NCBI RefSeq assembly: GCF_003044565.1
Contig: NZ_POXG01000002.1
Location: forward strand, 434,001 to 498,000
DNA from: Neisseria sicca
Lineage (GTDB): Bacteria > Pseudomonadota > Gammaproteobacteria > Burkholderiales > Neisseriaceae
DNA: 64,000 bases
Direction of reading: 5' to 3'
The notes under the pieces were generated by a model. The model was not told the DNA's origin, ran no database searches, and saw only the letters and a program-made list of their open reading frames with translations. Numbering within the stretch: position 1 is the first letter of the stretch; every line of letters starts with the position of its first letter. Both the position numbers and the translations under genes were made by a program. This document shows, piece after piece, positions 8,768-16,858 of the stretch.

Positions 8768-10045
8768 GTGAAAATTAAAAAACAAAACTTATACATTACT
8801 ATGTTTTATACGATGGTTACCGCCTACATGTTGGGACCGATGCTGTCGTATAAACTGGGGATTCCGCGTATCGACAATCCGCTAACCCTCCTGCTGACGC
8901 CTGTCACCCTGCTGATTTTCTTCATTGAAAACAAAACGTTCAACAGCAAGGTAGGACTCATGCTGGTGGCTGTCGGACTGATGACCGGTTGGAGTGCCAT
9001 CCACTTGCTCATCACGCCGATGGATTCGGTGAGGGTCATGGATAGCTTTTTCTTCCTGTCGGTTGCCGGTTTGTTTTACTTGCTGTATCTGATTTTGAGC
9101 CGACACGAAAACCCTTTGCGCTTCATACGCAGGCTGTTGATTTTCTTTTGCGCCTTTATCATTATTCCGCCCGTGATCGAAGTATTGACCGGCACACAGT
9201 TTGTCAACTCAAACGAAATTTTGGCGATTGAAGCAGGTATTATTAAAGGCTTTTTCTTCAACCCCAACAACTTGGGTACGACCGCCCTCTGCTTCGCCCC
9301 TGCCGTTTTGATATTTTTCAATATTGGCGTCAGCAAAAGAGAACATCTGTTCGGCTGGATTTTGTTTTTGAGTTTGGGTGCGATTATTTTTGCCAGTGCG
9401 TCACGCACGGCGACGATGTGTTACATCATTTTGTTCTTATTGAACCTGATTTACCGCAATAACGGACTGTTCTCCCTGCTGACCGTCGGCGTTGCAGGCG
9501 CGATTTTGTCGATGATTCCGAAGCAATACATTGCCGACTTTCTGCTTTCAATGAACAGCAACGTCTTTTTGGAAAACATTTCTTCCCGCCTGTATTTGTT
9601 CCTGTTCAATTTGGAGAGTGACAACTCGGTCGGCTACCGCCAAGAAATTTACAACTACTTCTGGAGCAATCCGCCGCTTTTGCTTTACGGCTACGGTCCT
9701 AAAAACTTTCAGGAATACTTCGGTGGGCATTTGAGCGACAGTCTTGGTTTTGAAAATCCGCACAGCTTCATCATCGAACTGTATTTGGGCTTCGGCATCA
9801 TTTCCTTAATCGGCTTCATCTGCTACATCATTTGGTATGCAATGAACGTCTTTTTAAGCCAAAACCTGCGAAACAAACAAAAAGCCATCGGCTTGGCGGC
9901 AATCGGTCTGTTTATTTTGGCGGGTTTTATCCCGTCCACCATTTTGCGTATGCCCTTCATCTGGCTGCCCTGCTTTTTGATTTTCCTGTACAGCGTCCTG
10001 CCGCAGCGCAATACAGCGTATAACGCGTACCGATACACCCCTTGA
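8768..10045 (+). CDS. Wzy-type polymerase or O-antigen ligase family protein
   Basis: This 425-residue membrane protein starts with GTG 15 bases after the preceding gene. It is hydrophobic with roughly ten or more membrane segments and a periplasmic loop near residues 295-335 that leads into ENPHSFIIELYLGFGIISL, the N-H motif of the Wzy_C/O-antigen ligase family. Family members polymerise or ligate undecaprenyl-linked glycans in the periplasm. Neisserial PglL, the O-oligosaccharyltransferase, is longer (about 600 residues) and normally encoded elsewhere. The position between glycosyltransferase genes and beside a Wzx favours a Wzy polymerase. Whether it polymerises, ligates or glycosylates protein is unproven. 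Confidence 0.8.
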   Translation: MKIKKQNLYITMFYTMVTAYMLGPMLSYKLGIPRIDNPLTLLLTPVTLLIFFIENKTFNSKVGLMLVAVGLMTGWSAIHLLITPMDSVRVMDSFFFLSVAGLFYLLYLILSRHENPLRFIRRLLIFFCAFIIIPPVIEVLTGTQFVNSNEILAIEAGIIKGFFFNPNNLGTTALCFAPAVLIFFNIGVSKREHLFGWILFLSLGAIIFASASRTATMCYIILFLLNLIYRNNGLFSLLTVGVAGAILSMIPKQYIADFLLSMNSNVFLENISSRLYLFLFNLESDNSVGYRQEIYNYFWSNPPLLLYGYGPKNFQEYFGGHLSDSLGFENPHSFIIELYLGFGIISLIGFICYIIWYAMNVFLSQNLRNKQKAIGLAAIGLFILAGFIPSTILRMPFIWLPCFLIFLYSVLPQRNTAYNAYRYTP

Positions 10046-10058
10046 TAGAAAACACGTT

Positions 10059-11132
10059 ATGAAAAAAATTGTTTTGACTACTTCCATGTCCGGCCTCGGC
10101 GGCACTGAAAACGCGACCTTCCGCTTAGGACGGTTGCTCAGGCAGCGTGGCCACGAGGTCGTCCTTGCCTCTTCCGATGGCCCGCTCATCAAAGAAGCCC
10201 AAGCCTTGGGTATCCAATGGCGTCCTATTGATTTTTATCAGGGCGGCATCTTGGGCTACATCAAGGGCATGTTCGCCTACATGAAGATGTTGAAACAGGA
10301 AAAACCCGACATCGTCCACTGCCAAATGGCACGTATCGTTCCCGCTTGTGCCATCACGGCGAAAATCTCTTCGCCGAAAACCAAAGTGTTCTACCACGCG
10401 CGCGGTTTGGAAGCGGAAACCTATCCGAAAATCGCCAAACTTTTCGACAAGCTGGGCGTATATATCATCGGCAACTGCAGACACGAACAGGAAAAACTCA
10501 TCCGCCACGGCTTCCCTGCCAACCGCATCACCTACACCTACAATGCTTTGCACAAAACCGATTACGTTCCTGAAAAAACCGCCAAAGACTACGTCATGCT
10601 CGGTACGCTGTCGCGTTTGGATACCGTCCGCGCCGTGCATGTGATGCTGGACATCTTTAAGAAAATGGTTGACCGCAATATGCCCGTGCGCCTCAACGTG
10701 GCGGGCATAGGCGAAGAGATGGACAATCTGAAAGCGCAAGCGAAGCGTCTGGGCATAGACGACAAAGTCACCTTTCTCGGCGGCGTGCGCGATTTGACCG
10801 GCTATTTCAAAGACGTGGATATTTTGGTGAACACGCCGCACTGTATCGGCGACCACGGCGCAGGCGTCGGCAACAACATCCTTGAAGCCGGCCTCTACGA
10901 CACGCCCGTCGTCACCTACAACATGGGCGGCATTTCCGAAATGGTCATTACCGGCGAAACCGGATACTGTTTCCCCTTCGGCGAAGACGAAGCCTTTATC
11001 GAAGCCGTCGATCAACTCATCAAGCAGCCCGAATTGCGCGAAAAAATGGGCAAAGCCCTGCATAAACACGTTGAGACCTTGTGTTCCGATGATGAAATCT
11101 ATCGCACCACAATGGCCGCTTACGATATGTGA
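10059..11132 (+). CDS. GT4-family glycosyltransferase
   Basis: The 357-residue protein starts MKKIVLTTSMSGLGGTEN, the glycine-rich acceptor loop typical of GT4 enzymes. Its donor domain has KVTFLGGVRDLTGYFKDVDI and the EX7E motif in GVGNNILEAGLYDTPVVTY. It is predicted to add one sugar to the lipid-linked glycan in the cytoplasm. The start lies 13 bases after the Wzy-like gene, and the stop abuts a DUS that forms the leader of the next glycosyltransferase, so the genes are co-transcribed. It is a plausible positional equivalent of PglG or PglH, but the donor sugar is unknown. Confidence 0.9.
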   Translation: MKKIVLTTSMSGLGGTENATFRLGRLLRQRGHEVVLASSDGPLIKEAQALGIQWRPIDFYQGGILGYIKGMFAYMKMLKQEKPDIVHCQMARIVPACAITAKISSPKTKVFYHARGLEAETYPKIAKLFDKLGVYIIGNCRHEQEKLIRHGFPANRITYTYNALHKTDYVPEKTAKDYVMLGTLSRLDTVRAVHVMLDIFKKMVDRNMPVRLNVAGIGEEMDNLKAQAKRLGIDDKVTFLGGVRDLTGYFKDVDILVNTPHCIGDHGAGVGNNILEAGLYDTPVVTYNMGGISEMVITGETGYCFPFGEDEAFIEAVDQLIKQPELREKMGKALHKHVETLCSDDEIYRTTMAAYDM

Positions 11133-11146
11133 GGTCGTCTGAAAAT

Positions 11147-12319
11147 ATGAACATTACCATCGTCGCACCTTATTGTTCGCTGCCGTCCGAGCCGCATTTC
11201 AACCGCTTCTGGTATCTTGCCGAGCTGTTGTCGCAGTCTCATGACGTACTGCTGATTACCAGCAATTTCAAACACTACGACAAATCTTTCAGACGACCTG
11301 AAGATGCCGAATCTGCCTCGCAAGGTCGTCTGAAAGTCATGCTGCTGGAAGAGAGCGGCTACGGCAAAAACGTCTCGCTGGACCGAGTCAAAAGCCATCA
11401 TGTGTTCGTCAAACATTTTGAGCAATGGCTGAACAACTGCCGTCCGGGCGAGCAAGACGTCGTCTTTTCCGCCTATCCGCTGATCGCCACCAACCTGCTT
11501 TTGGGCGAACACAAAGCGCGTTTGGGCTACAAGCTGATTATCGACGTGCAGGACGTATGGCCGGAGTCTTTCTCCTCGGTCGTGCCGTTTTTGAAAAAAA
11601 TCCCGCACAATCTGCTCCCCTTCTCCTCCCGCGCCAACCGTGCCTACCGTTACGCCGACGCGCTGGTCGCCGTATCGCAGACCTACCTCGACCGCGCCAA
11701 AGAAGCCAATCCGAACGTGCCCGGCGAAGTCGTCTATATCGGCGCGGATTTTCCGAAACTCGATGCCGCGCCGGCAAAAGACTTCGGCGACGACAAAACC
11801 CGTTTCTTCTACTTGGGTACGCTCAGTTACAGCTATGACGTGGAAACCGTGTGCAAAGGCGTTCGGAAACTGTTGGACGACGGCGAAAATGTAGAGCTGC
11901 ACATCATGGGCGGCGGCCCTGATTTGGACAGGCTCAAACAATACGCCTGCGAGGGCATCCGGTTTTACGGCTACATCCCCTACGCCGAAATGATGTCGGT
12001 CGCCAAAGGTTGTGACATCTCCGTCAACGCCATCCATTCCTACGCCATGCAGTCGATTACCAACAAACTTTCCGACTACATGGCATTGCAAAAACCGATT
12101 TTAAACAGCCAGGTCAACGACGAAGTTGCCGAAGTCCTCACCCTGCTGCCGCACGCGGACTACCGCTCCGGCGACGTGGACAGCTTCGTCCAAGCCGCCA
12201 AAGACATTCTGGCACGCAAAAACGACCCCGTTCAATCCGACGAAATCGTCCGCTGCTTCAAGCGCGACGTGGCGTATCAAAAAATCGTCAACCTGATTGA
12301 AAGATTAGCCCATGAGTAA
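11147..12319 (+). CDS. Glycosyltransferase, GT4/WbuB-like
   Basis: The 390-residue GT-B protein starts MNITIVAPYCSLPSEPHFNRF. A GTG at 11129 in frame would encode the uptake sequence and overlap the upstream stop, so ATG 11147 is chosen. The acceptor domain has VIDVQDVWPESF, as in WbuB-like fucosyl/N-acetylfucosaminyl transferases, and the donor domain has FYLGTLSYSYDVET and YGYIPYAEM. Two DUS lie nearby or inside (11132-11143 and 11323-11334), along with an inverted core at about 11289. The 3' end overlaps the start of the phosphoglycosyl transferase by 8 bases, which indicates translational coupling. The sugar transferred is not predictable. Confidence 0.87.
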   Translation: MNITIVAPYCSLPSEPHFNRFWYLAELLSQSHDVLLITSNFKHYDKSFRRPEDAESASQGRLKVMLLEESGYGKNVSLDRVKSHHVFVKHFEQWLNNCRPGEQDVVFSAYPLIATNLLLGEHKARLGYKLIIDVQDVWPESFSSVVPFLKKIPHNLLPFSSRANRAYRYADALVAVSQTYLDRAKEANPNVPGEVVYIGADFPKLDAAPAKDFGDDKTRFFYLGTLSYSYDVETVCKGVRKLLDDGENVELHIMGGGPDLDRLKQYACEGIRFYGYIPYAEMMSVAKGCDISVNAIHSYAMQSITNKLSDYMALQKPILNSQVNDEVAEVLTLLPHADYRSGDVDSFVQAAKDILARKNDPVQSDEIVRCFKRDVAYQKIVNLIERLAHE

Positions 12320-12929
12320 ATTCTTCAAACGCCTGTTTGACATTGTCGCCTCCGCCTCGGGACTGATTTTCCTCTCGCCCGTATTTTTGATTTTAATCTA
12401 CCTCATCCGCAAAAACTTGGGCGAACCGGTATTCTTCACCCAAGAGCGGCCGGGCAAAGACGGCAAACCGTTCAAAATGATTAAATTCCGTTCCATGCGC
12501 GATGCAGTCGATAAAGACGGCAACCCACTGCCCGACAGCGAGCGGTTGACCCCTTTCGGCAAGAAACTGCGCGCGACGAGCTTGGACGAACTTCCTGAAC
12601 TTTGGAACGTTCTAAAAGGAGATATGAGCTTGGTCGGTCCGCGACCGCTTTTGATGAGCTACCTGCCGCTTTACAACGAATTTCAAAACCGCCGCCACGA
12701 AATGAGACCGGGCGTAACGGGTTGGGCGCAGGTCAACGGGCGCAACGCGCTTTCGTGGGACGAAAAGTTCGCACACGATATTTGGTATATCGACCATTAC
12801 AGTTTTTGGCTGGATATGAAAATCCTGTTTTTGACAGTCAAAAAAGTCTTTATCAAAGAAGGTATTTCGGCAGAGGGAGAAGCCACCATGCCCTATTTCA
12901 CAGGAAATGACACTGATGCGAAAAAATAA
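12312..12929 (+). CDS. Monotopic phosphoglycosyl transferase, PglB N-domain/PglC(Cj) type
   Basis: The 205-residue enzyme transfers a phosphosugar from a UDP-sugar to undecaprenyl phosphate, starting glycan assembly. Its N-terminal reentrant membrane helix spans about residues 8-32. The catalytic Asp92-Glu93 dyad lies in TSLDELPELWN, followed by GDMSLVGPRPLL. The expected substrate is a UDP-diNAcBac-like sugar made by the downstream dehydratase and aminotransferase. In N. meningitidis the same domain is fused in PglB to an acetyltransferase (PglB1) or an ATP-grasp domain (PglB2). Here it stands alone and ends about 14 bases inside a separate ATP-grasp gene. It is the only priming transferase seen in the locus. 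Confidence 0.93.
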   Translation: MSKFFKRLFDIVASASGLIFLSPVFLILIYLIRKNLGEPVFFTQERPGKDGKPFKMIKFRSMRDAVDKDGNPLPDSERLTPFGKKLRATSLDELPELWNVLKGDMSLVGPRPLLMSYLPLYNEFQNRRHEMRPGVTGWAQVNGRNALSWDEKFAHDIWYIDHYSFWLDMKILFLTVKKVFIKEGISAEGEATMPYFTGNDTDAKK

Positions 12930-13890
12930 CGTACTTATCCTTTCCGCGGGAAGGCGCGTCGAATTGGTACAGGATTTTCAAACCGAAGCCGCCAAGTTTT
13001 CAGACGACGTCAAGATTTTGACGACGGATTTGGTGCCGCGTATGTCTTCCGCCTGCCACGTTTCAGACGGTTCGTTTGAAGTGCCGTTGATTAATGACGA
13101 TTCGTATATCGACAGTATTTTCAAGCTGGCGGTACGCGAAAACATCGGTTTAATCATCCCCACCATAGACACCGAACTGCAAAAGCTGGCAGACGAACGC
13201 GAACGCTTCGAAGCGGCAGGTATCCACATCGTCGTTTCCGATTCGGACTTCATCGCGCAATGCCGCGACAAACGGAAAACCGCCGACCTGTTTGCCCGCT
13301 ACGGCATACGCTCGCCCAAAATTTACGACCGCGAAAAATTGGTTTTCCCTTGCTTCGCCAAGCCTTACGACGGCAGCCGCGCCATCGGTGCCAAAAGAAT
13401 CGACACACCTGCCTGCCTGACGCCTGAAATCGTGGACGACCCCAAACTGATGTTCTGCGAACTTATCGACATCGAAAACGAATTTGCCGAGTTTACCGTC
13501 GATATGTATTACGACCATGAAGGTCGTCTGAAATGCGCCATCCCGCGAAAACGCTTGGAAGTGCGCTCCGGCGAAGTCAGCAAAGGCGTTACCCGCAAAA
13601 ACAGCCTCTACCAAACGCTGCTGGAAAAAATGGCGGTATTGGAAGGCGCGCGCGGCTGCATCACGGCGCAATTCTTCTGCAACGAAGAAACCGGCGAATT
13701 CTACGGCGTGGAAATCAACCCGCGCTTCGGCGGCGGCTTCCCACTGACGTATGCCGCAGGCGGCAATTATCCGGGCTGGCTGATGCGCGAATATCTCGGC
13801 GACGGAGAAATCCCGTTTTCAGACGACTGGGAAAACAACCTCATCATGCTGCGCTACGATGCCAAGGTCTTGGTTCATGAAAACGATTAA
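12916..13890 (+). CDS. ATP-grasp sugar-modifying enzyme, PglB2 C-domain-like
   Basis: The 324-residue ATP-grasp protein begins MRKNNVLILSAGRRVELV. ATG 12916 lies about 10 bases after AGGA and is preferred over ATG 12907. A pre-ATP-grasp Rossmann part comes first, then PCFAKPYDGSRAIGAKR for ATP binding, and VEINPRFGGGFPLTY supplies metal-binding Glu and Asn. ATP-grasp enzymes join a carboxylate to an amine through an acyl phosphate. In meningococcal PglB2 a fused ATP-grasp domain attaches a glyceroyl group to the 4-amino sugar, so this is probably the unfused counterpart. It overlaps both neighbouring genes. A DUS is read through at 13521-13532. The acyl substrate is inferred, not seen. Confidence 0.85.
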   Translation: MRKNNVLILSAGRRVELVQDFQTEAAKFSDDVKILTTDLVPRMSSACHVSDGSFEVPLINDDSYIDSIFKLAVRENIGLIIPTIDTELQKLADERERFEAAGIHIVVSDSDFIAQCRDKRKTADLFARYGIRSPKIYDREKLVFPCFAKPYDGSRAIGAKRIDTPACLTPEIVDDPKLMFCELIDIENEFAEFTVDMYYDHEGRLKCAIPRKRLEVRSGEVSKGVTRKNSLYQTLLEKMAVLEGARGCITAQFFCNEETGEFYGVEINPRFGGGFPLTYAAGGNYPGWLMREYLGDGEIPFSDDWENNLIMLRYDAKVLVHEND

Positions 13891-14563
13891 TCCCGAAACC
13901 GCCGTCATTGTCTTCGACTTGGACGATACCCTGTATTCGGAATACGAATACAAGCTGTCCGGTATTCGTGCGGTCGTCGATACCGTTGTCGCCCTGTATC
14001 CCGATTGGAATTCAGACGACCTATGGCGCAGCATCGACCCCGACGGCAAAAACTGGCTGGACAAGTTGTGCCGCCACTGCGGTTTCAACGAATCGGAGAA
14101 ACAGGTTCTTCTATGGCAATACAGGCTGCACCGCCCGACGCTGACGCCGTATGTCTCGCCGGATTTCCTGTACGAACTGACCGCGCCTTTCGCCGCACGC
14201 GCACTGATTACCGATGGCAGAAGCCTGACCCAACGTCTGAAACTGGAAGCCTTGGGGCTGTCTTCCCTGTTTGACGACATCCTCGTCTCCGAAGCCTGCG
14301 CTTCGGAAAAGCCAGACGGCAAACGCTTCCGCCATCTACAAGACAAATATGCCGAAAAGGCAGACTGCTTCATCTATATCGGCGACAACATTTCCAAAGA
14401 CTTCATCACGCCGAACGCTTTAGGCTGGATAACCATAGGATTGCGTCCCTCCGGACAAAACATCCACCGCCATCAGCCTGAAAGTTTTAACACAGAATAT
14501 CATCCCAACTTTTGGATTGACTCCCTTCAAGATTTAGCATCTTTGGGCAATTCAAGCATTTAA
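13877..14563 (+). CDS. HAD-family hydrolase
   Basis: The 228-residue protein carries HAD motif I as FDLDDTLY with nucleophile Asp14 and general acid Asp16, motif II as LITDGRS, a Lys in ASEKPDGK, and motif IV in YIGDNISKDF. Length and the cap insertion after motif I fit a phosphatase. It overlaps the ATP-grasp gene by 14 bases, which implies coupled expression and a shared pathway. A reasonable idea is that it dephosphorylates an acid, for example a phosphoglycerate, to provide the carboxylate that the ATP-grasp enzyme attaches to the sugar amine; this is inference. It could instead be a general sugar phosphatase. Confidence 0.88.
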   Translation: MKTINPETAVIVFDLDDTLYSEYEYKLSGIRAVVDTVVALYPDWNSDDLWRSIDPDGKNWLDKLCRHCGFNESEKQVLLWQYRLHRPTLTPYVSPDFLYELTAPFAARALITDGRSLTQRLKLEALGLSSLFDDILVSEACASEKPDGKRFRHLQDKYAEKADCFIYIGDNISKDFITPNALGWITIGLRPSGQNIHRHQPESFNTEYHPNFWIDSLQDLASLGNSSI

Positions 14564-14611
14564 ACATTACATAATCAAACGTACACTCACGATACTAAAA
14601 AGGACTATTTC

Positions 14612-15394
14612 ATGACGAAAATATTATTCATGGGACGTAAACGGCTTTCCGCCAACCTACTCCGACTCTTATCCTCACAAGACGGCATCGAAATCGTCGG
14701 CGTTCTGACCGACAGCCACCTGCAAGGCTCGCCGACGACCGCCGCCGCCAAGGAATTGGGCTTGCCGCTCTACACTTTCGATACCGCCTTGGAAGCGATG
14801 AAGGAAGGTCGTCTGAAATACGATTTGGGCTTGTCCGTACTCTACTGGCGCAAACTACGCGACGAATTCCTGACTATCCCGCGCTTGGGTACGATCAACT
14901 TCCATCCTGCCCTGTTGCCCGAATACAAAGGCACGGGCGGCTACAACCTCGCCATCATGGACGAATTGTCCGAGTGGGGCAGCACCGCCCACTACGTCGA
15001 TGCATCCATCGACACCGGCGAAATCATCGAAGTGGACCGTTTCCCCATTGACCCTGCCGCCGAAACCGCCCAATCGCTCGAACGCAAAACCATGCAGGCA
15101 TTGGAGCCGTTCGCACAACGCATCATCGCCCGCGCCATCGAAGCGCAAGCCAAACTGCCGACCACGCCCAACATCGGCGGCCGCTACGTCAGCCGCGACG
15201 AGATGGAAGCCATGAAGCAAATCCGCGACGGCGACGATGTGGAGAAAAAAATCCGCGCGTTCTGGTTCCCGCCTTACGACGGTGCATACGTCGAAATCGA
15301 CGGTCAAAAATACACCTTGATCAACCGCCAACTGCTGGAAGAAGTCGCCCCCAAAGACTCCACCAGCCTTTTCGCAGGAAAAGCCAATGCTTAA
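14612..15394 (+). CDS. Sugar N-formyltransferase, WbkC/Fmt-like
   Basis: The 260-residue protein resembles the formyltransferase domain of Fmt. The catalytic triad is N96, H98 and D134, in INFHPALLPEYKG and DASIDTGEII. The family transfers a formyl group from N10-formyl-tetrahydrofolate to the amine of an aminodeoxy-sugar nucleotide. AAGGA lies upstream of ATG 14612. It lies directly before the aminotransferase gene and overlaps it by 8 bases, so its likely substrate is the UDP-4-amino sugar that enzyme makes. Together with the ATP-grasp gene this gives two possible acylation routes in one locus. A DUS is read through at 14806-14817 as GRLK. Confidence 0.87.
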   Translation: MTKILFMGRKRLSANLLRLLSSQDGIEIVGVLTDSHLQGSPTTAAAKELGLPLYTFDTALEAMKEGRLKYDLGLSVLYWRKLRDEFLTIPRLGTINFHPALLPEYKGTGGYNLAIMDELSEWGSTAHYVDASIDTGEIIEVDRFPIDPAAETAQSLERKTMQALEPFAQRIIARAIEAQAKLPTTPNIGGRYVSRDEMEAMKQIRDGDDVEKKIRAFWFPPYDGAYVEIDGQKYTLINRQLLEEVAPKDSTSLFAGKANA

Positions 15395-16562
15395 CACATC
15401 CCTCTCCCCGTGGCCGAGCTTCACCCAAGAAGAAGCCGATGCCATTTCCAAAGTCCTGCTGTCCAACAAAGTCAACTACTGGACGGGTACCGAATGCCGC
15501 GAATTTGAAAAGGAATTCGCCGCCTTCGCCGGCACGCAATACGCCGTCGCCCTTTCCAACGGCACACTGGCGCTTGATGTCGCGCTTAAGGCAATGGGCA
15601 TCGGCGCAGGCGACGACGTCATCGTTACCTCGCGCACCTTCCTCGCCTCCGCTTCCTGCATCGTTACCGCGGGCGCAAACCCCGTGTTTGCCGACGTGGA
15701 TTTGAACAGCCAAAACATCAGTGCAGAAACCATCAAAGCGGCGCTGACGCCGAATACCAAAGCCATCATCGTCGTCCACCTTGCCGGTATGCCCGCCGAA
15801 ATGGACGGCATCATGGATTTGGCAAAAGAACATGATTTGTGGGTTATCGAAGACTGCGCCCAAGCGCACGGCGCGAAATACAAAGGCAAATCCGTCGGTT
15901 CCATCGGACACGTCGGTGCATGGTCGTTCTGCCAAGACAAAATCATGACCACCGGCGGCGAAGGCGGCATGGTGACCACCAACGACAAAGAGCTGTGGAG
16001 CAAAATGTGGTCGTACAAAGACCACGGCAAAAGCTATGACGCCGTGTACCACCGCGAACACGCCCCCGGCTTCCGCTGGCTGCACGAAAGTTTCGGCACT
16101 AACTGGCGCATGATGGAAATGCAGGCAGTCATCGGCCGCATCCAGCTCAAACGTATGCCCGAATGGACGGCACGCCGCCAAGCGCACGCCGCCAAGCTGG
16201 CAGAAAGTTTGGGCAAGTTCGCCAGCATCCGTCTGATTAAAGTCGCCGACTACATCGAACACGCGCAATACAAGTTCTACGCCTTCGTCAAACCCGAACA
16301 CCTCAAAGACGGCTGGACACGCGACCGCATCGTCAACGAACTGAACGCGCGCAAAGTCCCCTGTTATCAAGGCAGCTGCTCCGAAGTCTATTTGGAAAAA
16401 GCCTTCGACAACACACCATGGCGGCCCAAAGATCGGCTGAAAAACGCCGTCGAACTGGGCGACACCAGCCTGATGTTCTTGGTGCATCCGACACTGACCG
16501 ACGGCGAAATCGCGTTCTGCAAAGAACACATCGAAGCTGTGTTGGCAGAAGCCACGGCATAA
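15387..16562 (+). CDS. pglC: PLP-dependent sugar 4-aminotransferase PglC (DegT/DnrJ/EryC1 family)
   Basis: The 391-residue enzyme installs an amino group at C4 of UDP-4-keto-6-deoxy-GlcNAc in the bacillosamine-type pathway. The PLP-binding lysine is K185 in SFCQDKIMTTGGEGGM, which with AFAGTQYAVALSNGT and VIEDCAQAHGA defines the DegT family. Its order just before pglD is that of the neisserial pgl cluster. It overlaps the formyltransferase gene by 8 bases. Length is normal for the family. It ends at a good GC-rich hairpin terminator, so the operon may be split from pglD here. Confidence 0.93.
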   Translation: MLNTSLSPWPSFTQEEADAISKVLLSNKVNYWTGTECREFEKEFAAFAGTQYAVALSNGTLALDVALKAMGIGAGDDVIVTSRTFLASASCIVTAGANPVFADVDLNSQNISAETIKAALTPNTKAIIVVHLAGMPAEMDGIMDLAKEHDLWVIEDCAQAHGAKYKGKSVGSIGHVGAWSFCQDKIMTTGGEGGMVTTNDKELWSKMWSYKDHGKSYDAVYHREHAPGFRWLHESFGTNWRMMEMQAVIGRIQLKRMPEWTARRQAHAAKLAESLGKFASIRLIKVADYIEHAQYKFYAFVKPEHLKDGWTRDRIVNELNARKVPCYQGSCSEVYLEKAFDNTPWRPKDRLKNAVELGDTSLMFLVHPTLTDGEIAFCKEHIEAVLAEATA

Positions 16563-16566
16563 AGTA

Positions 16567-16604
16567 AAACCGCCGCGCCCGTATCATCGGGACGGCGGCG
16601 GTTT
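16567..16604 (+). terminator. Rho-independent terminator after pglC
   Basis: AAACCGCCG pairs with CGGCGGTTT around GCCCG...CGGGA within the loop region, a strong GC stem just after the pglC stop at 16562. It is not made of uptake sequences. There is no long T run after it. Confidence 0.7.
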
Positions 16605-16619
16605 ACCGCTTCAGCCGAA

Positions 16620-16725
16620 TATAGTGGATTAACAAAAATCAGGACAAGGCAACGAAGCCGCAGACAGTATAGATAGTACGGCAAGGCGAGGCAACGCCGT
16701 ACTGGTTTAAAGTTAATCCACTATA
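16620..16725 (-). repeat. Correia repeat enclosed element, short (106 bp) form
   Basis: Terminal TATAGTGGATTAAC and GTTAATCCACTATA frame an internal part with CGAAGCCGCAGACAGTA and the GCCGTACTGG end. It matches the short Correia element that lacks the internal block of about 50 bases with the IHF-site region. It reads in reverse relative to the 48518 and 58736 copies, and separates pglC from pglD. Confidence 0.9.
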
Positions 16726-16789
16726 AAAAAGGGAATCGGCAAACAGCCGACACATACGGAAAACCAATGCTCCGTAGCAACAAACGTCT

Positions 16790-16826
16790 TTTCAGACGAC
16801 CTTTGCATGACCGAGGTCGTCTGAAA
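16790..16826. repeat. Inverted DUS pair upstream of pglD
   Basis: TTTCAGACGACCT and AGGTCGTCTGAAA face each other 30 to 65 bases before the pglD start. The arms are in the opposite order to most pairs here. The likely role is DNA uptake; a terminator role is possible. Confidence 0.6.
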
Positions 16827-16858
16827 CCCACCCACAACATTATTCAGAACATACCAAA

